Notes: a model not told the origin generated them from the letters alone. A stretch of 64,000 bases of DNA from Nocardia albiluteola (GCF_018860155.1 NZ_JAHKNI010000007.1:124001-188000); one strand, 5' to 3'; numbered from the stretch's first letter, positions 16,601-25,402 are shown. A program made the numbers and translations.

Positions 16601-16914
16601 CGTGCCAGCGGCCGTACGACCACAAGGACGGCATCGCCCGGATCCCGGGCTGGCGGATCCTGCCCGACCGGGGCGGCGCGCACGACACCAACCTGTGGGA
16701 GAGCCACGACGGCGGCGGCCCGCTGGGCTGGAGCCAGGAGTTGCAGCGCTCGAGCACGCTGGCCACCTACCTGAAGGACGGCTGGCGTGAGGACTGGGGC
16801 GAGCTGCAGCGCCTGACCCCGATCGACCCGTCCGCGGTCCCGGCGACCCCGGCGGTCACCCAGGACACCCACGGCGGGCTGTGGACACCGGGCCACATCA
16901 ATACGGCCTGGTAA
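13639..16914 (+). CDS. emb: arabinosyltransferase, EmbA/B/C family
   Basis: A 1091-aa GT-C membrane enzyme. GTG 13639 lies eight bases after TAACAT, so the transcript is probably leaderless. A first membrane helix (about 33-52) is followed by an extracytoplasmic domain, a block of about 12 helices to about residue 690, and a C-terminal carbohydrate-binding region (GWYRLPAAGDRGG...). The catalytic Asp pair lies in TSDDGYQFGMARV (about 279-280). Emb proteins add arabinose from decaprenyl-phosphoryl-arabinose to arabinogalactan or lipoarabinomannan and are the ethambutol target. Only one emb gene is seen here, with no aft or ubi genes beside it, so A, B or C identity is not assigned. Confidence 0.93.
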   Translation: MTDTMVRADEAPAAGEHPEKTGPGRRNRSKIVAFIAGLLGALFAVVVPLLPVHVDHTTLSWPQQNSARGITAPLVSYAPLTFDASIPCSAVAQLGSRGGVVLSSMPDGAPDLDRYGFVARVNPAREGKPATFETVMRNQSLLNVPLTQLRNCTFTVHADISSATATLAGSPVNPVTLTGDWRPQLVGIFSELPHPAGTTASAQVDSRFSIVPTVAKRAATVLAIACTLIALIALYRLDIRDGRRFRRLLPQRWWTFKAVDAVVFGTLVVWYFIGSTTSDDGYQFGMARVSLVSGYMANYFRYWGVPETPVGTPWFDLLARMSELSTASPWMRLPTLLAGILSWLLISREVIPRFGAAVRHNRVAVWTGALGFLAIWLPYNNGLRPEPVVAVSVLLTWCFVERSIAMRRLLPYALAIIVAAFACTANPSGLICFAPLVAGMRPVWRFGITRARELAGADSGTKVSAWGWVRAYGAVLAPLAGAGSLILAVAFSVIPLSGMFETNRVHQIAGPASPWYDEYLSYQWLFMPTADGSIGRRFGMVVMWLGLLVCAFVLLRKGGRIPFTAPGPTKRLLGLTFGAMLLLALSPTKFTHHNGVYAGLAGSVAALTAVAVGPRVLRSPRNRALFAAVVSLILAQVFTSVNQWWWVSSLGIPWNDKPPSVHGFLLEKVFVAAAAVFLALAAWWHVRAPEKGVPHRISPRAWKLAKIPPLTVAAAILVLFEVASFAKGVVAQYPGFSLAASNVDAVLGKPCGLANDVLVEPDPNASLLTPLSGNPFRNFSNGATGFVPNGIGDLTPDGEPTSASSIASTKAFNTKSGGDTGTETDGAPLPFGLNSITTPELGTSGQQGQSDLTTGWYRLPAAGDRGGIIAIAAAGRIRSADKDGIVTPGQSVEVEYGTTDSATGAQALGRVTPIDIGPAPSWRNLRVPLDQIPAQANVVRIVASAHSLDPGQWIALTPPRVPRTVTLNDLIGSHQPVLLDWAVGLQFPCQRPYDHKDGIARIPGWRILPDRGGAHDTNLWESHDGGGPLGWSQELQRSSTLATYLKDGWREDWGELQRLTPIDPSAVPATPAVTQDTHGGLWTPGHINTAW

Positions 16915-16995
16915 CTCCGGCAGACGCAGTGCGCCGCACCCGTTTCCGGTTCGCGGATTCCATCGCGGGGCTTCTTGCCCGGACCCGAGGCTCGC

Positions 16996-17718
16996 CTAGG
17001 GCCCCGAGATCCCCTGCAGGCGCCGGATTTGTGCATCGGTGAGGTCCCGCAGCGCGGCCGGGTCGACGGGTTTCTGTGCGGCGCGGGCGATTTGGACGAT
17101 CGTGCTCCCGACCAGGGCCAGCGTCGCCGCGGAGTAGAGCGTCAGGCCCTGGCTGGAGGTCTGGACCTGGAAGGAGATCGACGCGTCGCCCGCTTTCGGT
17201 TCGCTCAGCCCGCCGATCCGGTAGCTGACCGCAGTGCCGTCGGCGTCGGTGCCCGAGTAGGAAGTGCATCGGCGCACCAGGTCCTCGACGGTCGAGAAGG
17301 CCTGCGCCGCGGCGCTGTTCGGGTAACTCGCCGCATCGATGTCGACGCTGTCGAAATCCGGTGACGAATAGTGCACCGCGCCAGCGGCGCTCGCGCCGGG
17401 AACCTGTTTGGTCACCCCGTCGAGCACTTTCGCGCACGCCGCGGGATCGGTGTGCGAGCGGTCGGGCGGGGTCTGGCCGTTACCGCCGGAACCGTCGTCG
17501 ATCCGGGTGAACCCGGAGGGCATATCGGCCGCGGTGAGCAGCTTCGCCTGCAGCGTGGCCGAATCGGCGAAGGGGGCGGCGGTCACGGTGGGCGGGGGCG
17601 TCGCCGCCGAGCCCAGCGTCGGCAGCGAATTACCGTGGTGCGAGCCGCAGGCCGTCACGAACAGCGCCGTGCCGAGCAGCAGGATGCCCGCGCGGCCGGG
17701 CCCGATGATGCGCCTCAC
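16996..17718 (-). CDS. lipoprotein with PknH-sensor-like domain
   Basis: A 240-aa lipoprotein whose GTG start at 17718 overlaps the stop of the upstream lipoprotein gene (GTGA), so the two form an operon. Signal and lipobox are clear (RRIIGPGRAGILLLGTALFVTAC). The mature domain (about 55-230: ADMPSGFTRID ... CAKVLDGVTKQV ... RRCTSYSG) resembles the PknH extracellular sensor-like domain of mycobacterial lipoproteins, with conserved cysteines. It is probably a surface-exposed ligand-binding lipoprotein; the ligand is unknown. Confidence 0.75.
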   Translation of the reverse strand: MRRIIGPGRAGILLLGTALFVTACGSHHGNSLPTLGSAATPPPTVTAAPFADSATLQAKLLTAADMPSGFTRIDDGSGGNGQTPPDRSHTDPAACAKVLDGVTKQVPGASAAGAVHYSSPDFDSVDIDAASYPNSAAAQAFSTVEDLVRRCTSYSGTDADGTAVSYRIGGLSEPKAGDASISFQVQTSSQGLTLYSAATLALVGSTIVQIARAAQKPVDPAALRDLTDAQIRRLQGISGP

Positions 17719-18665
17719 CGGTCCCACTGCACCCGCGTGCTGGTCTTCTGGCACAGCAGTACCGCGCTCTTGGGGTCGCGATAGGACTGGCTGCCGCCGA
17801 CGGTGATCGAGCCCGAAACCGGTAGCGGCAGACCGAGATCCACGGTGATAGTGCCGGTACCGTGCATCACGTAGTCGACGATGTCCAGCGTGCCGGCGCT
17901 GCTGGGCAGATCCCAGACCTTCGATGTCGGCGTCTGCGTGACGTTCAGCGCGATGGTGAGCAGATTGCCCTCGCGCCTGGTCAGGGTCGCGGTGGTGACC
18001 TGATTCAGCGGCACGTCGGCGGACACCGGCTGGTGCACGGTCCACACCGCGCCCTCGCCGACCGGGTCGGCCGGGAAGGCGATCGACTGATAGACCGCCT
18101 GATAGAAGGCCTGCTCCAACGCGGAGCGGGCAGCCTCGGAGGTGGACGGTGTCGGGGTCATCCGCAGCGCGGTGATCGCACCCACGTCGCTCATGGCGAA
18201 ACCCGCGTGCGAACCATCGGCGGACTGCAGCTGCTGGGCCAGATCGGGATTGGAGGAGGTGGCCGAGCCCAGGGTCAGATCGACGCCGTCGGAGCCCGTG
18301 CGCGCGGTGAGCGGGATGGTAATCGCGGGCGGGGAGAAATCGTGCGCCGGCTGGTTGTTGAGCTGCTGCTCGATATGGTGGTCGGTGTGCAGGGTGACCT
18401 GCTGGGTGTTGCCCACCGCGAAGGAGCGGCGCAGCGCCTCGCGCGGCTCCGCTCCGGGCTGCAGCACCGTGGTCACCACCGCCGCGATGGGCATGGTGAC
18501 CTCCTGGTCCAGCGCGGATGGCTCGACTTCGGCTTCGGAGCGGGGCTCGGTGATGTCGCTGCACGCGACAGCCATGCTCGACAAGGCGACCGCGAGAACC
18601 ATGAGCACCACACCGGGGCGGGCCGCGCGGATCCTCGTGCGGGGATGGGAAGACAACACCGTCAC
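17715..18665 (-). CDS. DUF6263-like lipoprotein
   Basis: A 316-aa protein starting at GTG 18665. A basic N-terminus and hydrophobic segment end in the lipobox SMAVACSD. The mature part is beta-rich: THTDHHIEQQLN-type strands, a MSDVGAITALRM turn, and a C-terminal half with GTITVDLGLPLPVSGSITVGG. This resembles DUF6263 proteins of actinobacteria. It overlaps the next lipoprotein gene by four bases. A shorter start at residue 22 would remove the basic region, so the GTG is preferred. Confidence 0.7.
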   Translation of the reverse strand: MTVLSSHPRTRIRAARPGVVLMVLAVALSSMAVACSDITEPRSEAEVEPSALDQEVTMPIAAVVTTVLQPGAEPREALRRSFAVGNTQQVTLHTDHHIEQQLNNQPAHDFSPPAITIPLTARTGSDGVDLTLGSATSSNPDLAQQLQSADGSHAGFAMSDVGAITALRMTPTPSTSEAARSALEQAFYQAVYQSIAFPADPVGEGAVWTVHQPVSADVPLNQVTTATLTRREGNLLTIALNVTQTPTSKVWDLPSSAGTLDIVDYVMHGTGTITVDLGLPLPVSGSITVGGSQSYRDPKSAVLLCQKTSTRVQWDR

Positions 18666-18749
18666 GCGAACAGGTTACGACCGGTACCTGAAAATCTGCT
18701 TTGACGCGACCGTGCGACCGGGGCGGTGGGGCTGTCACAGCCATGAGGA

Positions 18750-19412
18750 ATGATGTCGGATGTGAGTATCGACCGGCCGCGCGAGCAACACATCGACGAC
18801 CACGACGAGCCGCCCCGGGAGGAGGCCGCCGCCGCGGCCGGTGCATCGCCTCAGGATGCCGAGCCCGAACCGGCGGCCGGATCGCTGCGGCGCCGCACGC
18901 TGCCGGTGCTGCTGGCCGTCGCGGCCGTGGCGTTCGCCCTGGATCTGGGCACGAAATGCCTGGTGGTCGCGAAGATGACGCCGGGTGAGCCGGTGTCGAT
19001 CATCGGCGATGTGGTGCGGCTGGTCCTGATCCGCAATCCGGGCGCGGCGTTCTCGATGGCCACCGGGATGACCTGGCTGCTGACGCTCATCGCGGCGGCC
19101 GTCGTCGTCGGGGTGATCCGGATCGGGCGGTCGCTGCGCTCGGTGGGCTGGGCGGTCGGGCTGGGCCTGGTGCTCGGCGGCGCGATCGGCAACCTGACCG
19201 ATCGGCTGTTCCGCGCGCCGGGCCCGCTGCAGGGGCATGTGGTCGATTTCATCTCCGTGACGAAATGGTGGCCGGTGTTCAACATGGCCGATTCGGCCAT
19301 CGTGTGCGGCGCGATCCTGCTCGTGGTGCTGACCGTTTTCGGATTCGAGCCGGACGGGGGGCGCACCCACTCGGGTCGTTCCGACTCCGACACAGAGGGG
19401 GAGGCCGAATGA
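18750..19412 (+). CDS. lspA: lipoprotein signal peptidase (signal peptidase II)
   Basis: A 220-aa membrane protein with a 45-residue acidic cytoplasmic extension before four membrane helices, as in other Mycobacteriales LspA. The conserved blocks IRNPGAAFSM, GNLTDRL (catalytic Asp) and FNMADSAI (second catalytic Asp) are present. It cleaves prolipoproteins after lipidation, which fits the two lipoprotein genes directly upstream on the other strand. ATG 18750 is followed by a second ATG at 18753. The stop overlaps a short frame leading into the pseudouridine synthase gene. Confidence 0.95.
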   Translation: MMSDVSIDRPREQHIDDHDEPPREEAAAAAGASPQDAEPEPAAGSLRRRTLPVLLAVAAVAFALDLGTKCLVVAKMTPGEPVSIIGDVVRLVLIRNPGAAFSMATGMTWLLTLIAAAVVVGVIRIGRSLRSVGWAVGLGLVLGGAIGNLTDRLFRAPGPLQGHVVDFISVTKWWPVFNMADSAIVCGAILLVVLTVFGFEPDGGRTHSGRSDSDTEGEAE

Positions 19413-19492
19413 GCGCAGCGCAGCAGAGCGAATCATGGGCACAGCGGGCTTCGCTCACGGCGGAGCCGAGCGTCAGCGAGGCGCAGTCGTGA
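19409..19492 (+). repeat. 84-base coupling insert between lspA and the RluD gene
   Basis: The gap is filled by a 27-codon frame (MSAAQQSESWAQRASLTAEP...) whose ATG overlaps the lspA stop (ATGA) and whose stop overlaps the next GTG (GTGA). The sequence (GAGCGCAGCG...GCGAATCATGGGCAC...GGCGGAGCCGAGCG) is low-complexity and resembles a dispersed junction sequence I recall from Nocardia and Rhodococcus gene starts. A reduced version may precede bioF (TGAGCGAGCGAACCATG at 58535). It is more likely a repeat that keeps translation coupled than a functional gene. Confidence 0.45.
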
Positions 19493-20415
19493 GAGAGACA
19501 CGCGCGATGCCGGTGCCCGACGGCCTGGACGGGATGCGGGTGGATGCCGGGTTGTCGCGGTTGCTGGGCCTGTCGCGGACGGCCGTCGCGGCGCTCACCG
19601 AGGAGGGCTCGGTCCAGATCGACGGCTCTCCGGTCGGAAAGTCCGACCGGCTGGCCGGCGGGGCGTGGCTCGAGGTGGAGTTCCCGGAGCCCAAGCGCGA
19701 GCTGACCGTCGAGGCGACGCCCGTGGAGGGCATGAAGATCCTGTACGCCGACGACGACATCGTCGCGGTCGACAAGCCCGTCGGGGTCGCCGCGCACACC
19801 GGGGTCGGCTGGTCCGGACCGACCGTGGTGGGCGGGCTGGCCGCGATGGGCTATCGGATATCCACCTCCGGCGCGCACGAGCGCCAGGGCATCGTGCATC
19901 GCCTCGATGTCGGCACCTCGGGCGTGATGGTGGTGGCGCAGTCCGAGCACGCCTACACGGTGCTCAAGCGCGCGTTCAAGCAGCGCACCGTCGACAAGCG
20001 CTATCACGCACTGGTACAGGGACATCCGGACCCGTCGAGCGGCACCATCGACGCACCGATCGGGCGGGCCCGGGGCAACGACTGGAAGTTCGCGGTGACC
20101 GCGGACGGGCGGCCCAGCGTCACCCACTACGACACGGTCGAGGCGTTCCAGGCGGCCAGCCTGCTGGACATCCACCTGGAAACCGGCCGCACCCACCAGA
20201 TCCGGGTGCACTTCTCCGCGATCCGCCACCCCTGCTGCGGCGACCTCACCTATGGCGCGGACCCGCGCCTGGCGCAGCGGCTGGGGCTGGAACGCCAATG
20301 GCTGCATGCCCGCTCGCTCGGTTTCGCCCATCCCGCCGATGGGCGCTGGGTCGAGATCACCAGCGAGTACCCGGCAGATCTGGAGCATGCGCTGGACGTC
20401 CTGCGGCATGCGTGA
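19489..20415 (+). CDS. RluD-type 23S rRNA pseudouridine synthase
   Basis: A 308-aa protein starting at GTG 19489 (coupled to the preceding insert). An S4-like RNA-binding domain (about 10-70, SRLLGLSRTAVAALTEEGSVQIDG) precedes the RluA-family catalytic domain. The catalytic Asp lies in IVHRLDVGTSGVMV, and the ETGRTHQIRVH and HPCCGDLTYG blocks are present. The family converts U to pseudouridine in the helix 69 region of 23S rRNA. lspA followed by this gene is conserved in Mycobacteriales. Its last codons overlap the start of the next gene. Confidence 0.92.
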   Translation: MRETRAMPVPDGLDGMRVDAGLSRLLGLSRTAVAALTEEGSVQIDGSPVGKSDRLAGGAWLEVEFPEPKRELTVEATPVEGMKILYADDDIVAVDKPVGVAAHTGVGWSGPTVVGGLAAMGYRISTSGAHERQGIVHRLDVGTSGVMVVAQSEHAYTVLKRAFKQRTVDKRYHALVQGHPDPSSGTIDAPIGRARGNDWKFAVTADGRPSVTHYDTVEAFQAASLLDIHLETGRTHQIRVHFSAIRHPCCGDLTYGADPRLAQRLGLERQWLHARSLGFAHPADGRWVEITSEYPADLEHALDVLRHA

Positions 20416-21067
20416 GCGCCTGCGCATCGCCGGATTCGCCGGTGCCGCGGTCGCTGTCGTCGTCCTGATCCTGGTCCTCGGCTGGGCCAACCCGCCGGTG
20501 CGCTCGGTGATCTCGACCGACCGGCTCGGCCCGGACTCGGGCGAGCCGGTCGCGGATTACCTGGCCCGAGCCCGAGAGTCCTTGTCGGGCACGGAGAATG
20601 CCGAGCACTGGGCCCTGGTGTCCTTCAGCGCCGGAGTGACCCCGGACCGGATCCCTGAATCCGTTCCGGGGCTGCGGATCTCGAACGTGATCTACGACGT
20701 GCCGATCGATCGCGTCTACACCCCTCCGATCACCGTGCCGGTGCCCGCCGGGGATGCGGCCGCCACAGCCTCGGCCACAGCCGCAGCGGGCGCACTGGAG
20801 AACACCGAGACCTCCGACGACCGCACCCGCCGCATCGCCGCGGTCATGGCCACCCGTCTGCACGCCGGATGTGCCTGCGCGGTAAACCTGGTCGTGCGCG
20901 GCCGGCTGGATCAATTGCGCACACTGACTACGCATGCCGGTGTTCGCGCAGTGCAGGCGTTGCCACCCGACGCCGCCGCCGACACGTTCGCGATCGTGCC
21001 GCTGTTACCGGAGCAGACCGGCCTCGCGGTACCTGGCCCCGATGACGGACCGGTACCGGATCGCTGA
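20408..21067 (+). CDS. membrane-anchored extracytoplasmic protein, unknown
   Basis: A 219-aa protein whose ATG at 20408 lies inside the last codons of the RluD gene (8-base overlap). One N-terminal helix (IAGFAGAAVAVVVLILVLGW, about 6-25) anchors a soluble domain. That domain has WALVSFSAGVTPDRIPE near residue 70, an Ala-rich patch near 120 and two cysteines in HAGCACAVNLVVRG. The family is not recognised by name. Position and overlap suggest co-expression with lspA and the RluD gene. Confidence 0.75.
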   Translation: MRERLRIAGFAGAAVAVVVLILVLGWANPPVRSVISTDRLGPDSGEPVADYLARARESLSGTENAEHWALVSFSAGVTPDRIPESVPGLRISNVIYDVPIDRVYTPPITVPVPAGDAAATASATAAAGALENTETSDDRTRRIAAVMATRLHAGCACAVNLVVRGRLDQLRTLTTHAGVRAVQALPPDAAADTFAIVPLLPEQTGLAVPGPDDGPVPDR

Positions 21068-21236
21068 CTCTGTCGGCGCCCGCTGGCCCGGCGGGCCTGG
21101 ACGGCCACGGTCCGACATCGGTGCCACGCTGCCCGAGACGGCCGATCCGACGATGCCGCAGGCCACCGCGCCCGCACCGTCCTGCCAACGCGGACAGTGG
21201 ATCCCTCGGACGGGATGCCGGAAGAGCCGTGTGCTC

Positions 21237-21818
21237 CTACTGGGTCGAGCGGCGTGCGGTGAGGGCACCGAGATCGATGGTCAACGGGAATGGAGCATCT
21301 ACCGAGACGACGCCGGCGGCGCGGGGGATGATGTGGTAGTTGCCCTCGGTATCCAGGGTGTAGATCGTCAGGCCCGCCGGTTCGGGCTCCAAGATATCGA
21401 TGACCCAGTGGTGGGTAATACCGTTGGCTGCGAATTCCCCGGCCTTGACCGAGAAATTGCGTACTGCCGATTCGCCGGACGTCGCGATCTCAACCGCCAG
21501 TACGATCTGATCGGCGCGAATCCGAGCCTGCTCGTCGACCCCGACCGGCGCGACAACGATATCGAGAACTCGTCGCGGCGAGGGTCCGAGGAGTTCGGCC
21601 TCGAGTCCGGAGAAGGACTCCAATCCCGGAGGTGCCTGAGAGTCGAGTTGGACCATCAGTCGCGAGATTGCACGGCTCCGCAGCGGCGTGAGGCAGCCGT
21701 TCGCGAGTAAGAGTCCGTTCTCGATCTCGTTGCGATGGGGCTCGTCGGTCCGAAGGGTGTCGAATTCCTCGGCGGTGATCGGTCGCCCGTAGGGGGTTGG
21801 CGCCATCTCCATCCTCAT
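21237..21818 (-). CDS. Uma2-family (DUF820) putative restriction-like nuclease
   Basis: A 193-aa protein, start at 21818 (a second ATG at 21812 follows a GATGAGG and may be the true start). The core shows the Uma2 PD-(D/E)xK pattern: VLDIVVAPVGV (Asp), IVLAVEIATSGESAVRNFSVKAGEFAANG (Glu and Lys), then HHWVID. Uma2 proteins are frequent in cyanobacteria and some actinobacteria and have no settled biological role. No methylase or partner gene lies beside it. About 170 bases without features separate it from the upstream gene. Confidence 0.8.
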   Translation of the reverse strand: MRMEMAPTPYGRPITAEEFDTLRTDEPHRNEIENGLLLANGCLTPLRSRAISRLMVQLDSQAPPGLESFSGLEAELLGPSPRRVLDIVVAPVGVDEQARIRADQIVLAVEIATSGESAVRNFSVKAGEFAANGITHHWVIDILEPEPAGLTIYTLDTEGNYHIIPRAAGVVSVDAPFPLTIDLGALTARRSTQ

Positions 21819-22003
21819 CGTTCGTCTGTGGGGTTGTTACTGGTGGCGTGCCGTGAGACGAGTTATGAGCGTCGTGGCCGATTCTCCGCCGCCGGACGTC
21901 CATCGCACCGCACACATCTCGATCCCGCAACGTGCAGCGGTGCGGATCCGGCAACAGTGCAGCTTCCGTAGTCGCGGACGGTGTGCGCTCTAGGCTGGGG
22001 AGC

Positions 22004-24466
22004 ATGTCGACTACCCAGCGGGAACTGCGCGCGACCGGTTTGACCTGGGCGGAGGTCCAGGAGCGGGTCCGGGACGGGCGGACCAACGACATTCCCGGCC
22101 GGACCGGACGCTCGGTCGCCGATATCGTCCGGGCCAACGTCTTCACCAGGATCAATGCGATTCTGGGCGTGCTGTTCCTGCTGGTGTTGGCTACCGGGTC
22201 GATCATCGACGGGATGTTCGGGCTGCTGATCGTGGCCAACAGCGTGGTGGGCATCGTGCAGGAGCTGCGCGCCAAGCAGACCCTGGACAAGCTGGCGATC
22301 GTCGGGCAAGCGCGGCCGATCGTGCGCCGCGACGGCGCCGCGCGGGAGGTGGCCCCCGGCGAGGTGGTGCTCGACGACGTGATCGAGCTGGGGCCGGGCG
22401 ATCAGATCGTCGTCGACGGCGAGGTGCTCGAGTGCGAACTGCTCGAGGTCGACGAATCGCTGCTGACCGGTGAGGCCGACGCGATCGACAAGGCCGCGGG
22501 CGCGCAGGTGATGTCGGGCAGTTTCGTGGTGTCGGGTTCGGGCGCCTATCGCGCCACCAAGGTCGGCCGCGATGCCTACGCCGCCCAGCTGTCCGCCGAG
22601 GCCAGCAAGTTCACCCTGGTCGACTCCGAGCTGCGCAACGGCATCAACTCGATCCTGAAAGTCATTACCTGCCTGCTGATTCCGGCGGGCCTGGTGACGA
22701 TCTACAACCAGCTGTTCTCCAGCCACCAGCCGTGGCGGGAGGCCCTGAACGGCATGGTGGCCGCGCTGGTGCCGATGGTGCCCGAGGGCCTCGTGCTGAT
22801 GACCACGATCGCGTTCGCGGTCGGCGTGGTGCGGCTGGGGCGGCGCAAATGCCTGGTGCAGGAGCTGCCCGCGATCGAGGGCCTGGCCAGGGTCGACGTG
22901 GTGTGCGCCGACAAGACCGGCACGCTCACCGAGAACGGCATGCGGCTCGCGGAGATTCGCCCGGTGGGCGACGCCCGCACGCCGCCGCCGGCCGAGCAGG
23001 TGCTGGCCATGCTCGCCGCCGACGACCCGCGGCCGAATGCCAGCATGCTCGCGATCGCGGAGGCGCTGCCCGACGCGCCGGGCTGGGGGTCCACCGGCAT
23101 CGCCCCGTTCTCCTCGGCGAAGAAGTGGAGCGGCATGTCCTACGGCGAGCACGGTGACTGGCTCATCGGCGCGCCCGACGTACTACTGGACCCGGATTCC
23201 GAGATCGCCGCCACCGCACAGGAAATCGGCGCGCAGGGACTGCGCGTACTGCTGCTCGCCCGCAGCGACCGGCCGGTGGAAGCGCCCGGCGCGCCCGGCG
23301 AGGTCACCCCGGTGGCGCTGGTGGTGCTGGAGCAGAAGGTGCGGCCCGACGCCCGTGCGACCCTGGAATACTTCGCCGGCCAACAGGTTTCGATCAAGGT
23401 GGTCTCCGGCGACAACGCGGTCTCGGTCGGCGCGGTTGCCACGTCGCTGGGCCTGACCGGCGGAGATCATCCGGTCGACGCGCGCGAATTGCCCTCCACC
23501 CAGGATGCTTTGGCGCCGATCGTGGAGCAGCAGACCACCTTCGGCCGGGTGCGACCGGATCAGAAGCGGGCCATGGTGGCCGCGCTGCAGTCGCGGGGCC
23601 ACACGGTCGCGATGACCGGCGACGGCGTCAACGACGTGCTCGCGCTCAAGGACGCCGATATCGGCGTCGCGATGGGCGCGGGCAGTCCGGCCACCCGCGC
23701 GGTGGCCCAGATCGTGCTGCTGGACAACAGGTTCTCCACGCTGCCTTACGTGGTGGCCGAGGGGCGACGGGTGATCGGCAACATCGAGCGGGTCTCGAAT
23801 CTGTTCCTCACCAAGACCGTCTACTCGGTGCTGCTTGCCGTGCTGGTCGGCGTGGCCGGAATCGGTTCGCAGATCTTCCACTACGACCCGATCCCGTATC
23901 CGTTCCTGCCGCGGCACGTGACGATCGTGGCGTGGTTCACCATCGGCATTCCGGCGTTCATCCTGTCGCTGGCGCCCAACAACGAAAGGGCGCGTAGGGG
24001 TTTCGTGCCGCGGGTGCTGCGCCTGGCGGTGCCGTCGGGGGTGGTGATCGGTGCGATGACGTTCGTGGCGTACCTGTTCGCGTACCGCGGCGCCCACCAG
24101 AGCCAGGCGGAGAAGGTGCAGGCGAGCACGACGGCCCTGATCACGCTGCTGATCGTGGCGGTCTGGGTGCTGGCGATCGTGGCCCGGCCGTGGGTGTGGT
24201 GGAAGCTACTGCTGATCGCCGGATCCGTTGTGGGCTACGCCATCCTGTTCGGCGTGCCGTTCACCCGGCACTTCTTTCAGCTGGATCCGTCGAACCTCGA
24301 GCTGACCGGGGTGGCGGTGCTGTGCGGCCTGATCGGGATCGTCCTGGTCGAATTGGCCTGGTGGTTGCTCGGGGATGGTAAGCGCGCGGAGCGGGCGGGG
24401 CGGGTGAACTCAGCGGCGTTGGCGCAGCATCCGCTGCAACGCGGACGGTCCGCCGAAAAGGGCTGA
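22004..24466 (+). CDS. ctpE: P-type ATPase, CtpE-like cation pump
   Basis: An 820-aa protein; ATG 22004 lies seven bases after TAGGCT. It has the P-type core: TGEAD actuator loop, PMVPEGLVLMTTIAFAVGVVRL in helix 4, DKTGTLT with the phosphorylated Asp (about 303), and GDGVNDVLALKDADIGVAMG in the hinge. About ten membrane helices are seen. The PEGL motif and sequence around the phosphorylation site match mycobacterial CtpE, reported as a calcium importer. No metal-binding N-terminal domain is present. It stands alone, with no regulator beside it. Confidence 0.88.
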   Translation: MSTTQRELRATGLTWAEVQERVRDGRTNDIPGRTGRSVADIVRANVFTRINAILGVLFLLVLATGSIIDGMFGLLIVANSVVGIVQELRAKQTLDKLAIVGQARPIVRRDGAAREVAPGEVVLDDVIELGPGDQIVVDGEVLECELLEVDESLLTGEADAIDKAAGAQVMSGSFVVSGSGAYRATKVGRDAYAAQLSAEASKFTLVDSELRNGINSILKVITCLLIPAGLVTIYNQLFSSHQPWREALNGMVAALVPMVPEGLVLMTTIAFAVGVVRLGRRKCLVQELPAIEGLARVDVVCADKTGTLTENGMRLAEIRPVGDARTPPPAEQVLAMLAADDPRPNASMLAIAEALPDAPGWGSTGIAPFSSAKKWSGMSYGEHGDWLIGAPDVLLDPDSEIAATAQEIGAQGLRVLLLARSDRPVEAPGAPGEVTPVALVVLEQKVRPDARATLEYFAGQQVSIKVVSGDNAVSVGAVATSLGLTGGDHPVDARELPSTQDALAPIVEQQTTFGRVRPDQKRAMVAALQSRGHTVAMTGDGVNDVLALKDADIGVAMGAGSPATRAVAQIVLLDNRFSTLPYVVAEGRRVIGNIERVSNLFLTKTVYSVLLAVLVGVAGIGSQIFHYDPIPYPFLPRHVTIVAWFTIGIPAFILSLAPNNERARRGFVPRVLRLAVPSGVVIGAMTFVAYLFAYRGAHQSQAEKVQASTTALITLLIVAVWVLAIVARPWVWWKLLLIAGSVVGYAILFGVPFTRHFFQLDPSNLELTGVAVLCGLIGIVLVELAWWLLGDGKRAERAGRVNSAALAQHPLQRGRSAEKG

Positions 24467-24583
24467 ATTCGAAGCGGTTTCGCGTCCCGGCACCGGGACG
24501 GACGTGTGGAACTGGTCACCTGCTTTGGCGCGCCGTACGCCCGTTGTATCGCGTGTCGATTGCACGCGGGTACCTTCGGCAGT

Positions 24584-25402
24584 ATGGAGGTGCTGCTGCA
24601 TCAGATCGACGCGTTCGCCGACGGCCCGTTCACCGGTAATCCGGCGGCGGTCATGCCGTTGCTGTCCTGGCTGCCGGACGGGCTGCTGCAGCAACTCGCC
24701 GAGGAGAACAATCTCGCCGAAACCGCTTTCTACACTGCGGCTCTGCCACTCGAGGCAGGTGACCCGCCGGGCGAGGGCCCGGCGTACCACCTGCGCTGGT
24801 TCACCCCCGCCACGGAGGTCGACCTGTGCGGCCACGCGACGCTGGCGACCGCCGCGCATCTGCTCGAGGACATTCATCCGGGCCTGGACCGCGTGCAGTT
24901 CTTCACGCGCAGCGGCTGGCTCGCGGTGGACCGCACCGACGACGACGAACTGGTGCTGGATCTGCCGCTGGCCGAATCCCTGGACGTGATACCGGATCCG
25001 GTGCTGGTCGCCGCCCTGGGCGTGCACCCGATCCGCGCGGTGACCGGGCCGGGCGAGGTGATCGTCGTGGCCACCGAGCGGGAGGTCCGCGAGGCCCGGC
25101 CGGATCTCGGGGCGTTCCCGAAGGTGCCGCGCGCGGTGATCCTCACGGCGCGGGGCGATTCGGTCGATTTCGTCTCCCGCGTCTTCGCGCCGGATCTCGG
25201 CATTCCGGAGGATCCGGTCACCGGTTCGGCGCACGCCCAGCTCACCCCGCTGTGGGCCGCAGAGCTCGGGCACAACGATCTGCGCGCCCGCCAGCTCTCC
25301 CGCCGCGGCGGCGCGCTGCGCTGCGTGCTGGACGGCAACCGGGTGCTGCTGCTGGGACGCTGCCGCCGGTACCTCGACGGCGTCGTGACGCTGCCGGACT
25401 GA
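24584..25402 (+). CDS. PhzF-family isomerase/epimerase
   Basis: A 272-aa protein; ATG 24584 follows TACCTT by seven bases. It has the two-lobed PhzF fold signatures: FADGPFTGNPAAVMPL, the catalytic Glu in ENNLAETAF, and DLCGHATLATAAHLL. The second lobe has DPVTGSAHAQLTPLW. The family catalyses isomerisations such as the PhzF step of phenazine synthesis. Here no phenazine genes are near, so the substrate is unknown. It converges with fabH. Confidence 0.85.
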   Translation: MEVLLHQIDAFADGPFTGNPAAVMPLLSWLPDGLLQQLAEENNLAETAFYTAALPLEAGDPPGEGPAYHLRWFTPATEVDLCGHATLATAAHLLEDIHPGLDRVQFFTRSGWLAVDRTDDDELVLDLPLAESLDVIPDPVLVAALGVHPIRAVTGPGEVIVVATEREVREARPDLGAFPKVPRAVILTARGDSVDFVSRVFAPDLGIPEDPVTGSAHAQLTPLWAAELGHNDLRARQLSRRGGALRCVLDGNRVLLLGRCRRYLDGVVTLPD

